Assembly (NCBI RefSeq): GCF_900101675.1
Contig: NZ_FNKG01000001.1
Span: 1,161,378-1,225,377 of the forward strand
DNA: 64,000 nt
Reading direction: 5' to 3'
Origin: Curtobacterium sp. UNCCL20
GTDB taxonomy: Bacteria; Actinomycetota; Actinomycetes; Actinomycetales; Microbacteriaceae
This document shows, piece by piece, positions 44,699 to 52,348 of this stretch (the first letter of the stretch is position 1; each line of letters begins with the position of its first letter). Made by a program: the position numbers and the translations under genes. Under the pieces are notes generated by a model. It was not told where the DNA came from. It worked only from the letters and a program-made list of their open reading frames with translations, and searched no databases.

Positions 44699-44748
44699 CA
44701 ACGGACTGGAGGCCCGGTGCCAGCTGGCACCGGGCCTCCAGTCCGTTG
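44699..44748. repeat. CTGGAGGC-core palindrome, perfect 50 nt
   Basis: Perfect palindrome with arm CAACGGACTGGAGGCCCGGT followed by GCCAG, and its exact complement. It lies between convergent katA and the NodA-like gene. CCCGG replaces CGCGG symmetrically in both arms relative to other copies. Confidence 0.9.
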
Positions 44749-44758
44749 CTCGTGCGGT

Positions 44759-45325
44759 CTAGACCTGCTGGCCGTTCAGCGCGATCGGTCCGGCCGGCCA
44801 GTCCTCGAGTCGGTCCGCGACCGGCAGCACCATCCAGCCACCCTGGTCCGTCATCGGGAGGCCGGCGCCCTCCGCCGTGAACGCCGTGTAGTCGGCGACG
44901 ACGTCGTCGAAGACGTGCCAGCCGAGCTTCGCGTAGAACGGCACCCGGTTCTCGCCGGCGCCGAGGAAGCCGTACGGCACGCGCAGCCCCTCGAGCACGG
45001 CGTGCGCCCGCTCCATGAGCTCGCGGCCCCGCCCCGTTCCCTGCAGGCGCGGCGACACGGCGACGAGTCCGGTGTCACCGACCAGGACGTCGCGGCCGCC
45101 GACGGTGATGAACATCCGACGGATGCCGACGTGCGCGAGGACGACGCCGTGGTCGTCGCGGGCGAGCACGCGCCGTTCGGGCTGCATGCCGGACCAGCTG
45201 CGGCCGCCCACGTACCAGTGCGACCAGTCGGGGAAGGCCTGCCCCAGGAGCGCTGCGATCGCCTCGTGGTCGGGGAGCGACAGCGTGCTCTCCTCGACCA
45301 CCTCCCACCGGATGTCTTCAGTCAC
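44759..45325 (-). CDS. NodA-like N-acyltransferase (GNAT fold)
   Basis: 188 aa. Family-like landmarks in order: IRWEVVEESTLSLPDHEAIA at the start, GGRSWSGMQPERRVLARDD, GVVLAHVGIRRMFITVGG, GLVAVSPRLQGTGRGRELM (acyl donor loop), and the C-terminus VLPVADRLEDWPAGPIALNG. These align, as I recall the family, with rhizobial NodA, including GSRSWAGARPE, LGLYGVRPDLEGLGIG and LPVGRPxSDWPAG. NodA joins a fatty acid to a chitooligosaccharide. Here nothing else of a nod cluster is present, so the substrate is unknown. GTG at 45323-45325; CAGGAT 6 nt upstream may be its -10. Confidence 0.72.
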   Translation of the reverse strand: MTEDIRWEVVEESTLSLPDHEAIAALLGQAFPDWSHWYVGGRSWSGMQPERRVLARDDHGVVLAHVGIRRMFITVGGRDVLVGDTGLVAVSPRLQGTGRGRELMERAHAVLEGLRVPYGFLGAGENRVPFYAKLGWHVFDDVVADYTAFTAEGAGLPMTDQGGWMVLPVADRLEDWPAGPIALNGQQV

Positions 45326-45392
45326 GCGTCCATCCTGCCGGTTCCGGCGGCAACGGGTTGCGGCGCGGCACTCGCATCGATACGTTAACGGC

Positions 45393-45407
45393 GATACACG
45401 GTGTATC
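45393..45407. promoter_or_regulatory. operator GATACACGGTGTATC before peptide operon
   Basis: A perfect 7-7 palindrome with a single central base, 17 nt before the peptide gene start and within the 99-nt divergent gap shared with the NodA-like gene. The extra copy of GATAC at 45379-45383 may be a half site. The form suits a GntR-, TetR- or PadR-type regulator, none of which is adjacent. Confidence 0.55.
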
Positions 45408-45424
45408 AATGAGAGGGGAGATCG

Positions 45425-45706
45425 ATGTCGATCAAGAATGTTCTGCTCGGCGCCGCTGTGCTCGGGGCCGTCGTCGCCGGAGGGGTTGCGGTGGACACTG
45501 TGACTGCGCCGGAGGCGAAGGCGGCCTGCTACGGGTCAGTGACGCTCATGAAAGGCAAGAACAACTCCTGCTCAAACGGTGCTCGACACTGGAACGCCAT
45601 CAAGAACGCGAAGAGCAAGTACGGGGCGTGGGTGGGCAGGGGTGGAGTCTCGTCGCAGCAACTGTGCTGGGCGAACGTGGTCTCGTACGGCATGACGGCG
45701 CGCTAG
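45425..45706 (+). CDS. secreted cationic three-cysteine peptide (bacteriocin-like)
   Basis: 93 aa. The signal peptide is MSIKNVLLGAAVLGAVVAGG and further, with likely cleavage after AKA (residue 33). The mature peptide of about 60 residues has Cys35, Cys49 and Cys81. It has eight Lys/Arg and no Asp/Glu, so it is strongly cationic. It also has Trp56, Trp69 and Trp82 and a SKYGAWVGRGG segment. I do not recognise a named family. The gene is more A/T-rich than its neighbours. AGGGGAG precedes the ATG. Its TAG touches the ATG of the lipoprotein gene. Role as toxin or signal is inferred from charge and context. Confidence 0.72.
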   Translation: MSIKNVLLGAAVLGAVVAGGVAVDTVTAPEAKAACYGSVTLMKGKNNSCSNGARHWNAIKNAKSKYGAWVGRGGVSSQQLCWANVVSYGMTAR

Positions 45707-46336
45707 ATGCGCAGTTCGAACGGCGGCCGCGGCGCGAGGTGCGTCGCGGCCGCTGTGGCCCTCCTCGTGACGGTCACCGGTTGTTCCTCGTCAGCACCGC
45801 GGGTTTCCGGGACGGGCGTCCCGCGCGACGCGACGCTCGAGTCGGCTGGTCCGTGGTCAGACGAGTTCCAGGCCGCGCTCGACGACGGAGTGTCCGAGTT
45901 CGAAGGGCAGATCCTCGCGGACGGTGCCGTGACCGCCGAGGAGATGGAGGCAGCGCACGACCGTGTGGGTCGCTGTCTGGCGGACTCCGGTCTCGCGATC
46001 GACTACGACCCGGACGGTGGTTTCGGGGTGGAGTCGTTGGACGGCGAGTACCCCGACGACTTCTTCGAACGGTCTGATCCGGTTCTGCGCTCGTGTGAGA
46101 AGGAATCCGACGAGTACGTGACGTACCTGTTCGAGCAGACTCGGCGAAACCCCGAACGACGCGACGACGCGGAGATCACGGTGCCGTGCTTGCAGGCTGC
46201 GGGACTGGTCGGCGAGGACTACACCGACCAGCAGTGGCGGGATGATCACGATGCCGACACCTTCCCCTTCGACTCGATGAGCGATTCCGCCAGGCAGTGC
46301 GACCTTGACCCGCTCGGCCTGTGGCGGACACCGTGA
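45707..46336 (+). CDS. acidic lipoprotein of the peptide operon
   Basis: 209 aa. Lipoprotein signal ending VTVTGC, with the acylated Cys at about 26. The exported part is helical and very acidic (DDGVSEFEGQILADGAVTAEEMEAAHDR, DPDGGFGVESLDGEYPDDFFE). Four further cysteines are in RCLADSG, RSCEKES, VPCLQAAG and RQCDLD. The ATG starts directly at the end of the peptide gene. An acidic surface lipoprotein encoded next to a cationic peptide could bind it as immunity or chaperone; this is inference. No family recognised. Confidence 0.72.
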   Translation: MRSSNGGRGARCVAAAVALLVTVTGCSSSAPRVSGTGVPRDATLESAGPWSDEFQAALDDGVSEFEGQILADGAVTAEEMEAAHDRVGRCLADSGLAIDYDPDGGFGVESLDGEYPDDFFERSDPVLRSCEKESDEYVTYLFEQTRRNPERRDDAEITVPCLQAAGLVGEDYTDQQWRDDHDADTFPFDSMSDSARQCDLDPLGLWRTP

Positions 46337-47379
46337 CCGGCCGGCTCTCGGGGGCGCTCGTGGGGCTCGGGGCGATGGTGGTGGCGGCCGGGGTCGCGGT
46401 CGCCGTGGCGGTCGCGGTGCCGGTGGACCCGCCCGCAGCGCTCCGGACGGCGACCCCGGCCGGCACTGTTCGGGCGACGGAGCGCTCCGATGCCGACGAA
46501 CGGCAGGTGCAGCTCGCGCTCGACACCGGGGCACCCCGGGCCGTCGTGACGTCGATGACCGGCACGGTGACGGCCGCTGCCTGCTCGACCGGGCAACCGC
46601 TGAAGAGCGGGGACGTCATCGCCCACGTCGACGGTCGGGCCGTGATCGCCCTTGCCAGCGCAGTGCCCCTCTGGCGGGACCTCGCACTCGAGGACACGGG
46701 CGACGACGTCCGCGGCCTGCAACGTGAGTTCGACCGTCTCGGCGCGGACCTCGCCGTCGACGGACTCGTGGGGGCCGCCACACTCCGAGCTGCCCGGCAG
46801 TTCCTGGTCGACCGCGGTGTGCCTCGGGTCGGGCTCCCGAAGGACATGCTCACGAAGGACGCGTTCGCGTGGGTCCCCGCGGCGACGAACACGGTGCGGT
46901 CGTGCACCGCGGTGGTCGGCGCTCCGGTCCCCGTCGAGGGGGTCCTCGCCGAACTCCCGGCCGAGCTCCGCAGTGCCCGCATCGACGCGGTTCCGGTCGA
47001 TCCGGTGCCGGGTGATCGCTCACTACGGATCGGCGGCACCGAGGTCCTGGTGGACGAACGCGGCGTGGTCTCGTCGACGGAGGCGCTCGCGCGGATCGCG
47101 GCCCTCCCCGAGTACGCCGCGACAGTCGTCTCGGCCGACGGGGTGCCGACGCTCCCCGCGAGCTGGTCGCTCAGGAGTCCGAGGACGGTCCAGGTCGTCC
47201 CGCCCACGGCGCTGTACGAGATCGAGGGGGATCGGGCGTGCGTCCAGCCGACGAGCGGCGCGCCGGCCGAGGTCGAGGTCCTCGGCTCCGAGCTCGGGCA
47301 GTCGTTCGTCCGCGCGACGGACGGGCACGCGCTCGACCGTCTGCGTGCTTCACCGGACCGGACGCGCTCGTGCCGGTGA
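46333..47379 (+). CDS. MacA-like adaptor with peptidoglycan-binding domain
   Basis: 348 aa. An N-terminal membrane helix (GALVGLGAMVVAAGVAVAVAV) is followed by a biotinyl/lipoyl-like half motif (GTVTAAACSTGQPLKSGDVIAHVDGRAVIAL). A PG_binding_1 insert follows (DDVRGLQREFDRLG, VDGLVGAATLRAARQF). A beta-rich C-terminal part with LRSPRTVQVVPPTALYE completes the membrane-fusion-protein layout. It should link the ABC transporter to the cell wall. GTG at 46333 overlaps the lipoprotein stop (GTGA); GTG at 46321 is an alternative. Confidence 0.72.
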   Translation: MTGRLSGALVGLGAMVVAAGVAVAVAVAVPVDPPAALRTATPAGTVRATERSDADERQVQLALDTGAPRAVVTSMTGTVTAAACSTGQPLKSGDVIAHVDGRAVIALASAVPLWRDLALEDTGDDVRGLQREFDRLGADLAVDGLVGAATLRAARQFLVDRGVPRVGLPKDMLTKDAFAWVPAATNTVRSCTAVVGAPVPVEGVLAELPAELRSARIDAVPVDPVPGDRSLRIGGTEVLVDERGVVSSTEALARIAALPEYAATVVSADGVPTLPASWSLRSPRTVQVVPPTALYEIEGDRACVQPTSGAPAEVEVLGSELGQSFVRATDGHALDRLRASPDRTRSCR

Positions 47380-47972
47380 CGCTCGATGGTCTCGGTCACA
47401 CGTGGCCGACGGGAACCGAGCTGTTCCGGGGCGTCGACCGCACGCTCGACGACGGTACGGTGACGGCCGTCGTCGGTCCGAGCGGTTCGGGGAAGTCCAC
47501 GCTGTTGGCGATCCTCGCGGGCATGCTCCGACCGTCGCAGGGCGCCGTCCGACGTCCGGAAGGCAGCCGGCCGTTCTGGGTCTTCCAGAACCCGCACGGG
47601 GTCGCGAAGCGCCGAGTACTCGACCACGTCGCGACACCGTTCCTCGCACGGGGTGCCCACCGTCGGAGCGCCGACGCCGCTGCGCTCGAAGTGCTCGAAC
47701 GCTTCTGGCTCGCGCACAGGGCACAGGCTCGGTTCGCCGAACTCTCCGGCGGCGAGGCGCAACGGCTCATGCTCGCGCGGGGGCTCGCCACGCGGCCCGA
47801 CCTCATGCTCGTCGACGAGCCGACGGCGCAGCTCGACCGCGCGACGGCGCACGAGGTGAACTGTGCGATCACGGCGCTCGCCGAATCCGGCACGGTCGTG
47901 GTGGTCGCGACGCACGACGAGGACACCCGGGCGGCGTGCACCAGCGTCCTCGACCTCGGGCAGTACCGGTGA
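47376..47972 (+). CDS. ABC transporter ATP-binding protein of the peptide operon
   Basis: 198 aa. Walker A GPSGSGKST, Q-loop VFQNPHG, signature LSGGEAQR, Walker B LMLVDEPT and switch His in ATHDED are all intact, so it is an active ATPase of the MacB/LolD type. GTG at 47376 overlaps the adaptor stop (GTGA). It energises the permease encoded next. Confidence 0.9.
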   Translation: MTLDGLGHTWPTGTELFRGVDRTLDDGTVTAVVGPSGSGKSTLLAILAGMLRPSQGAVRRPEGSRPFWVFQNPHGVAKRRVLDHVATPFLARGAHRRSADAAALEVLERFWLAHRAQARFAELSGGEAQRLMLARGLATRPDLMLVDEPTAQLDRATAHEVNCAITALAESGTVVVVATHDEDTRAACTSVLDLGQYR

Positions 47973-49072
47973 GAAGTCGTCCCGGTCCCGGTGGGATGCG
48001 CGTGCGGGAGATCGCGCGGGAAGCGTGGCGCGACGTGTGCGCGGGGGCGGCGTGGGCGGTGACGAGCGCCGTCGTGGTCGCCGTGCTCCTCGGCAGTCTC
48101 CTCGGATTCCGGGCCGCCTCGGCCGCCGGTGAGGTCCGGGCGGCGTCAGCGTTCCTGACGAGTGGCGCCGCGACGACGGTCCAGCGCGCCGAAGGCCGGA
48201 TCGACGGTCGCGGCTGTGATGCGCTCGCCGACTCCGAGGGGGTCCTCGCGTCCGGAGCGCTCCGCCGGGTCGACCGCGGGGTGGTCCCAGCCGTGTTGCC
48301 GGGGTCGACCATCCCGACCTACGAGGTGACCTCGGGCATGGTCGGGGCCCTGGGCGGGGCAGTCGCTGCCGGAGGCGCCGGGTTGGTCCTCGCACCGGCC
48401 GTCCACGATGCGCTCGGCCTCGATCCGGGCGACGAATTGGTGACGTTTGCAGGGAGGCGGCTTCCGGTCGCCGGCGTCTACGACTACCCGGATGACGGAC
48501 GCGATCCCGATCTCGAGTACGCAGCACTCGCCCCTGCCGCCGATGACGGGACGGCGTTCGACGCGTGCTGGGTGACGGTCTGGCCGCAGCGCGACGACAC
48601 GGTGCCGATGCTCCGCCGCACCGTCCTCCCGTCCAGCGGCGCTGAGGAAGAGGAGCGTCCCACGGTGGGGCTGCTCAACTCGCGGCTGGGGGAGACCTTC
48701 GTGTGGTCGGCCGGGCTGCCGGACTGGGTGCCGGCGTCTGCGGCCATCGGGGGTGGTGCTGCCATCGGATGGGCGGCGGTGGCTCGGCGTCGGCTCGCGC
48801 TCGCGTCCGATCGCCACGTCGGAGTCCGGCGGAGCGAGCAGATGCTGGGGATCGTCCTGCAGCACCTCGTGTGGGGAGTTGCCGGTGCTGCCGTCGCGAT
48901 GGCGACCGCGGTCGTCGCAGTGCGGGGACTCCCACCGGACGACGCACTGCCGATCGTCGCCGCATCGGGCGTCGTGGCCGGTCTCGGACTCGTCGGCGTC
49001 CTCGTCGGCGGAGGCGTCGGTGCGGCGTCCGTCCGGGAGCGTGCACTCCACCGCTACTTCCGCTCCCGGTGA
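47969..49072 (+). CDS. FtsX/MacB-type permease of the peptide operon
   Basis: 367 aa. One N-terminal helix (AWAVTSAVVVAVLLGSLLGF), a 200-residue extracytoplasmic domain (AEGRIDGRGCDALADSEG, YDYPDDGRDPDLEYAALAP), then three C-terminal helices (AIGGGAAIGWAAVA, LGIVLQHLVWGVAGAAVAMA, IVAASGVVAGLGLVGVLVGG). This 1+3 layout is that of MacB/FtsX type VII ABC exporters, which move substrates on the outer face. GTG overlaps the ATPase stop. Last gene of the operon; an AGCGACA-family hairpin follows. Confidence 0.83.
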   Translation: MRSRPGPGGMRVREIAREAWRDVCAGAAWAVTSAVVVAVLLGSLLGFRAASAAGEVRAASAFLTSGAATTVQRAEGRIDGRGCDALADSEGVLASGALRRVDRGVVPAVLPGSTIPTYEVTSGMVGALGGAVAAGGAGLVLAPAVHDALGLDPGDELVTFAGRRLPVAGVYDYPDDGRDPDLEYAALAPAADDGTAFDACWVTVWPQRDDTVPMLRRTVLPSSGAEEEERPTVGLLNSRLGETFVWSAGLPDWVPASAAIGGGAAIGWAAVARRRLALASDRHVGVRRSEQMLGIVLQHLVWGVAGAAVAMATAVVAVRGLPPDDALPIVAASGVVAGLGLVGVLVGGGVGAASVRERALHRYFRSR

Positions 49073-49080
49073 TGACGCGC

Positions 49081-49154
49081 GGCCGAGTCTCGCGTTCAGC
49101 GACACTTCTCGTGCCCACGGCCCCGAGGAGTGTCGATCAGCCCGAGACTCGGCC
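49081..49154. repeat. AGCGACA-family palindrome ending the peptide operon
   Basis: Outer arms GGCCGAGTCTCG (49081-49092) and CGAGACTCGGCC (49143-49154) are perfect. Inner CAGCGACACTTCTCG pairs with CGAGGAGTGTCGATCAG with mismatches. Same family as 3707-3776. Confidence 0.8.
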
Positions 49155-49213
49155 CGCGCGGCGGGGGCGCGGCGGGCGGGGGCGCGGCGGGCGCGCGGCG
49201 GGGCCGCGCGGGG

Positions 49214-50098
49214 TCAGCCGCGACCGGGCGCGGTCACCTCGATGCGGTTCGCCCACGGGTCCTCGAACGCGACCGTCCGGCCGTCGTCGGCGGTCTGCAC
49301 GCCGGTGTCCCGCATCCGCGCGACCAGCGCCCCGAGGTCGTCGGTGCCCCGGACCTCGATCCGCACCAGGCCGAGGCCGAGCGCGAGCTGCCGTCGTCCG
49401 GCTCCGCGGGAGTTCCACGTGTTCATCGCCATGTGGTGGTGGTAGCCGCCGGCGCTGACGAACAGCGCCTCGCCGAACCCGGCAGTGGTGGCGAAGCCGA
49501 GCTGGTCGACGTAGAAGGCGCGGGCGGTGTCGACGTCGCCGACCGAGAGGTGCACGTGCCCGACCCGTCCCGGCCGGGCGGCGGCGGACTCGAGCGCGGT
49601 CGCGGTGAGGTGCTCCTGCAGGAAGGCGTTCGGGTCGACGTACTCGGTGGCCATGTCGACCATGCCGTGGGTCCACGACCACTCGGTGCGGTCGCGGTCC
49701 CAGTACAGCTCGACGCCGTTGCCCTCGGGATCCGTGCAGTAGAACGCGACGCTGACCAGGTGGTCGGCGCTGCCGGTGAAGGTCTGCGGGTACTTCGTGG
49801 CGACGGAGTACAGGGCGGCGGCGAGGTCGGCCTTCGTGTCGAACAGGATCGCGGTGTGGAACAGGCCGGCCTCGTGCGGAGCGGCGTGCTGCATCGACGG
49901 CTCGTGCTCGAGGACGACGATCGGCACGTCGACGCCCGATGCGGACGGTCGGCCGAGCACGGCGACGCCGCCCTCGTTCGAGAACAGCGACAGGCCGACG
50001 CCCTCGCGGTAGTACCCGATCATCCGGTCGAGGTTCGCGACCCGGAGGGTGACGGCGCCCATCCCGGTGTCGGCGGCGAGGAGGTCCGGCGTGTGCAT
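49214..50098 (-). CDS. VOC-family dioxygenase-like protein
   Basis: 294 aa, two glyoxalase/extradiol dioxygenase repeats. Metal-site candidates are GLFHTAILF, GNGVELYWDRD, VGHVHLSVGD, GYHHHMAMNTW and NRIEVTAPG. It resembles CatE-like catechol 2,3-dioxygenase relatives in which expression is MarR-controlled. Substrate unknown. ATG at 50096-50098; CACACT lies 6 nt upstream. A perfect 14-bp palindrome in its promoter suggests repression by a MarR-type protein encoded elsewhere. Confidence 0.85.
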   Translation of the reverse strand: MHTPDLLAADTGMGAVTLRVANLDRMIGYYREGVGLSLFSNEGGVAVLGRPSASGVDVPIVVLEHEPSMQHAAPHEAGLFHTAILFDTKADLAAALYSVATKYPQTFTGSADHLVSVAFYCTDPEGNGVELYWDRDRTEWSWTHGMVDMATEYVDPNAFLQEHLTATALESAAARPGRVGHVHLSVGDVDTARAFYVDQLGFATTAGFGEALFVSAGGYHHHMAMNTWNSRGAGRRQLALGLGLVRIEVRGTDDLGALVARMRDTGVQTADDGRTVAFEDPWANRIEVTAPGRG

Positions 50099-50120
50099 GC
50101 GTCCAGTGTGCGCCGGTTTA

Positions 50121-50134
50121 GTTGACGCGTCAAC
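50121..50134. promoter_or_regulatory. MarR-type operator GTTGACGCGTCAAC
   Basis: Perfect 14-bp palindrome 22 nt upstream of the VOC start, flanked by an A/T-rich TTTA and CAAAT. Confidence 0.65.
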
Positions 50135-50151
50135 CAAATCGCACAAAGTCG

Positions 50152-50163
50152 GTGACGCGTCAC
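50152..50163. promoter_or_regulatory. second palindrome GTGACGCGTCAC at SDR stop
   Basis: Shares the TGACGCGTCA core with 50121-50134, 31 nt (three helical turns) away, and contains the SDR stop codon. Two such sites suggest cooperative binding. Confidence 0.5.
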
Positions 50164-50942
50164 ACGCTGTTCGAGATCCCGCCGTCGGACTTCAAGAGCT
50201 GCCCGCTCACCCAGCCGCCGTCGGCCGAGCAGAGGAACCCGACGAGCGCAGCGGCGTCGGACGGTCGCCCGAGTCGCCCGCGCGGGGTCGCCTCGATCGC
50301 CCACGCCTTCACCTCGTCGGACATCCACCCGGTGTCGTTCGGGCCGGGGTTCACCACGTTCGCGCTGACGCCGAGCCCGCCGAGTTCCTTCGCCGCGGCG
50401 AACACGAGTCGGTCGAGCGCACCCTTCGACGCGCCGTAGGGCAGGTTGAACGCGACGTGGTCACTGGTGAGGGCGACGATCCGGCGGAGGTCCCGGGGCG
50501 CATCGTCGCCTGCGCGCTCGAGTGCGGCCGCGTACGCCTGCACGAGCAGGAACGGTGCACGGGCGTTGACGGCGAAGTGCTGGTCCCACGCCTCGACCGT
50601 GGTGGTCCGGACGTCCGAGTCCACCGACTCACAGTGCGACATCACGAGGGCGGTCACCGGAGCGCCCGCCTCGGTCTCGGCGCGGTCGACGAGCGCGGCC
50701 GCCTGTTCCGGGTCGGCGAGGTCGACCGGGAGGCGCGTCACGCGTGCACCCGCGTGCTCGCACTCGGCGACGACGGACTCGATCCCGTCCGGATCGGCCC
50801 CGCCGGACACGCGGTCGTCGTACGGGCCCCACCACGAGATGGCCAGGTCCCAGCCGTCGGCCGCCAGTCGTGACGCGATCGCGGCGCCGATCCCGGCCCT
50901 GCGGCCGACCCCGGTCACCAGGGCGAGTGGTCTGCGGGACAT
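50160..50942 (-). CDS. short-chain dehydrogenase/reductase
   Basis: 260 aa. Rossmann motif GVGRRAGIGAAIA near 11-23, catalytic Ser in IVALTSDHVAF, and Tyr/Lys in LPYGASKGALD. The GPNDTGWM loop follows. 3-oxoacyl-ACP-reductase-like; substrate unknown. The stop lies within the second MarR-type palindrome. The ribosome site GGAGG belongs to a half copy of the CTGGAGGC repeat (GACTGGAGGCACG). It is upstream of, and co-directional with, the VOC gene. Confidence 0.86.
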   Translation of the reverse strand: MSRRPLALVTGVGRRAGIGAAIASRLAADGWDLAISWWGPYDDRVSGGADPDGIESVVAECEHAGARVTRLPVDLADPEQAAALVDRAETEAGAPVTALVMSHCESVDSDVRTTTVEAWDQHFAVNARAPFLLVQAYAAALERAGDDAPRDLRRIVALTSDHVAFNLPYGASKGALDRLVFAAAKELGGLGVSANVVNPGPNDTGWMSDEVKAWAIEATPRGRLGRPSDAAALVGFLCSADGGWVSGQLLKSDGGISNSV

Positions 50943-51051
50943 GGGCGTGCCTCCAGTCTGTCCGTCGCCTCGGTGCGCCGGCCCACCCAGGATGGCATCG
51001 CACCCGGTGTCCTGTCGGGTGGGCCGCGCCGACCAGGGCCAAGATGGGGGG

Positions 51052-51618
51052 ATGCCACGCACACGACGCCTGCCGGACCGGCCACGCGGTCGACGGGGCG
51101 GTCGTCCCGACCCGGCGACCTTCCCGGTCGAGCAGATGCGCGACCGGATGTCGTCGTACATCTACGGCAACATCACCGTCCTCGCGGCGGCGATCGCCGT
51201 CGACCCGGAAGCGATCCGTGCCGGGTCGGCGATCTGGGCGGTCCTCGCGACGGCGGTGCTGACGTACCTCGCGCACGTGCTGTCCCACCTCGTCGCGCAC
51301 GGGTTCGGTGCCGACGAGTCCGAGTCGGACGACGTCCGCCGCGAGTCGGTCGTGACCATCGTGCGGAACGCCAACCCGATCGCGACCTCCGGCCTGATCC
51401 CGGCTGTCCTGTACGCCGCGGCGTGGATCGGCTGGCTGCCGGCGTCGTGGGCGCAGACCGCGGCGCTCGTCATCCTGGTCGTGCGCATCGGCCTGGTCGG
51501 CGTCTTCATGCAGCGGTTCAGCGGCCAGCGGCCCACGTTCCTGGGCCTCTGGGGCGGGATCGTGCTCGCCGCGGTCGCCTTCGTGATCGGCCTCGTCAAG
51601 GTGGTGCTGACGCATTGA
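51052..51618 (+). CDS. conserved membrane protein, four helices
   Basis: 188 aa. A basic, disordered N-terminus (RTRRLPDRPRGRRGGRPD) precedes four helices: SYIYGNITVLAAAIAV, AIWAVLATAVLTYLAHVLSHLVAHG, LIPAVLYAAAWIGWL, and LVILVVRIGLVGVFMQ with LWGGIVLAAVAFVIGLVKVVL. Function unknown. GGGGG precedes the ATG. Its TGA overlaps the TTG start of signal peptidase I. Confidence 0.78.
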   Translation: MPRTRRLPDRPRGRRGGRPDPATFPVEQMRDRMSSYIYGNITVLAAAIAVDPEAIRAGSAIWAVLATAVLTYLAHVLSHLVAHGFGADESESDDVRRESVVTIVRNANPIATSGLIPAVLYAAAWIGWLPASWAQTAALVILVVRIGLVGVFMQRFSGQRPTFLGLWGGIVLAAVAFVIGLVKVVLTH

Positions 51619-52247
51619 GCGACGTCGAGCAGCCCCGAGCCGGCGCGCCGCGCGCCGGTCGACAGGGCGGGAAGTTCCTCCGCGACGTCGTCATCATCGT
51701 CGTCGCGGCGGTGCTCGCGTCGTTCCTGGTGAAGGCCTACCTCGTCCGCTCCTTCTACATCCCGTCGGCGTCGATGGAGAACACGCTCCTCATCGGTGAC
51801 CGGGTGCTCGTCAACGAACTCGTGCCCGGAGCCGTGCCGGTGCAGCGCGGCGACGTCGTCGTCTTCCAGGACCCGGGCGGGTGGCTCACCGCCGGGCAGG
51901 GGGACGACCTCATCAAACGCGTGATCGGGATGCCGGGCGACACCGTGTCGTGCTGCGACGCGCAGGGACGGCTGTCCGTGAACGGGCACCCCGTGGACGA
52001 GTCGTACGTGGTGCTGCCGCCGGGCACGGACCGGGTGGCGATGGACGACTTCTCGGTGACCGTCCCGAAGGGGCGCCTCTGGGTGATGGGCGACAACCGG
52101 TACGACTCGGCGGACTCGCGAGCGCACGGGACGGTGCCGGTGTCGGACGTGGTCGGTCGTGCGTTCCTGACGACGTGGCCGGCGTCGCGGTGGACGGTGC
52201 TGTCCCGGCACGGCGATGTGTGGGACGGCGTGCCCGACCCGTCCTGA
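51615..52247 (+). CDS. lepB: signal peptidase I
   Basis: 210 aa. One N-terminal helix (FLRDVVIIVVAAVLASFLV), catalytic Ser53 in IPSASMENTL and Lys101 in DLIKRVIGMPGD. The C-terminal boxes LWVMGDNRYDSADSRAHG complete family S26. It removes signal peptides of exported proteins such as the subtilase and PAP2 phosphatase here. The TTG start (TTGA overlap) fits the family length, and no ATG or GTG occurs before the first helix. Confidence 0.9.
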   Translation: MSDVEQPRAGAPRAGRQGGKFLRDVVIIVVAAVLASFLVKAYLVRSFYIPSASMENTLLIGDRVLVNELVPGAVPVQRGDVVVFQDPGGWLTAGQGDDLIKRVIGMPGDTVSCCDAQGRLSVNGHPVDESYVVLPPGTDRVAMDDFSVTVPKGRLWVMGDNRYDSADSRAHGTVPVSDVVGRAFLTTWPASRWTVLSRHGDVWDGVPDPS

Positions 52248-52348
52248 CCGACCGTGGTGCGGCACGGGCTCGCATCCGGCGGTGCGCGCGCGGTACCGTT
52301 CGGTGACCGCCGGACCCGGGCGTGTTCGTCGTCGACCCGAGAGAAGCC

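Noticed and set aside
45425..45706. Peptide assigned to the lactococcin 972 family
   Set aside because: The Cys pattern and the lack of the usual Trp/Gly/Tyr-rich C-terminal pattern do not match, and the membrane partner typical of that family is absent.
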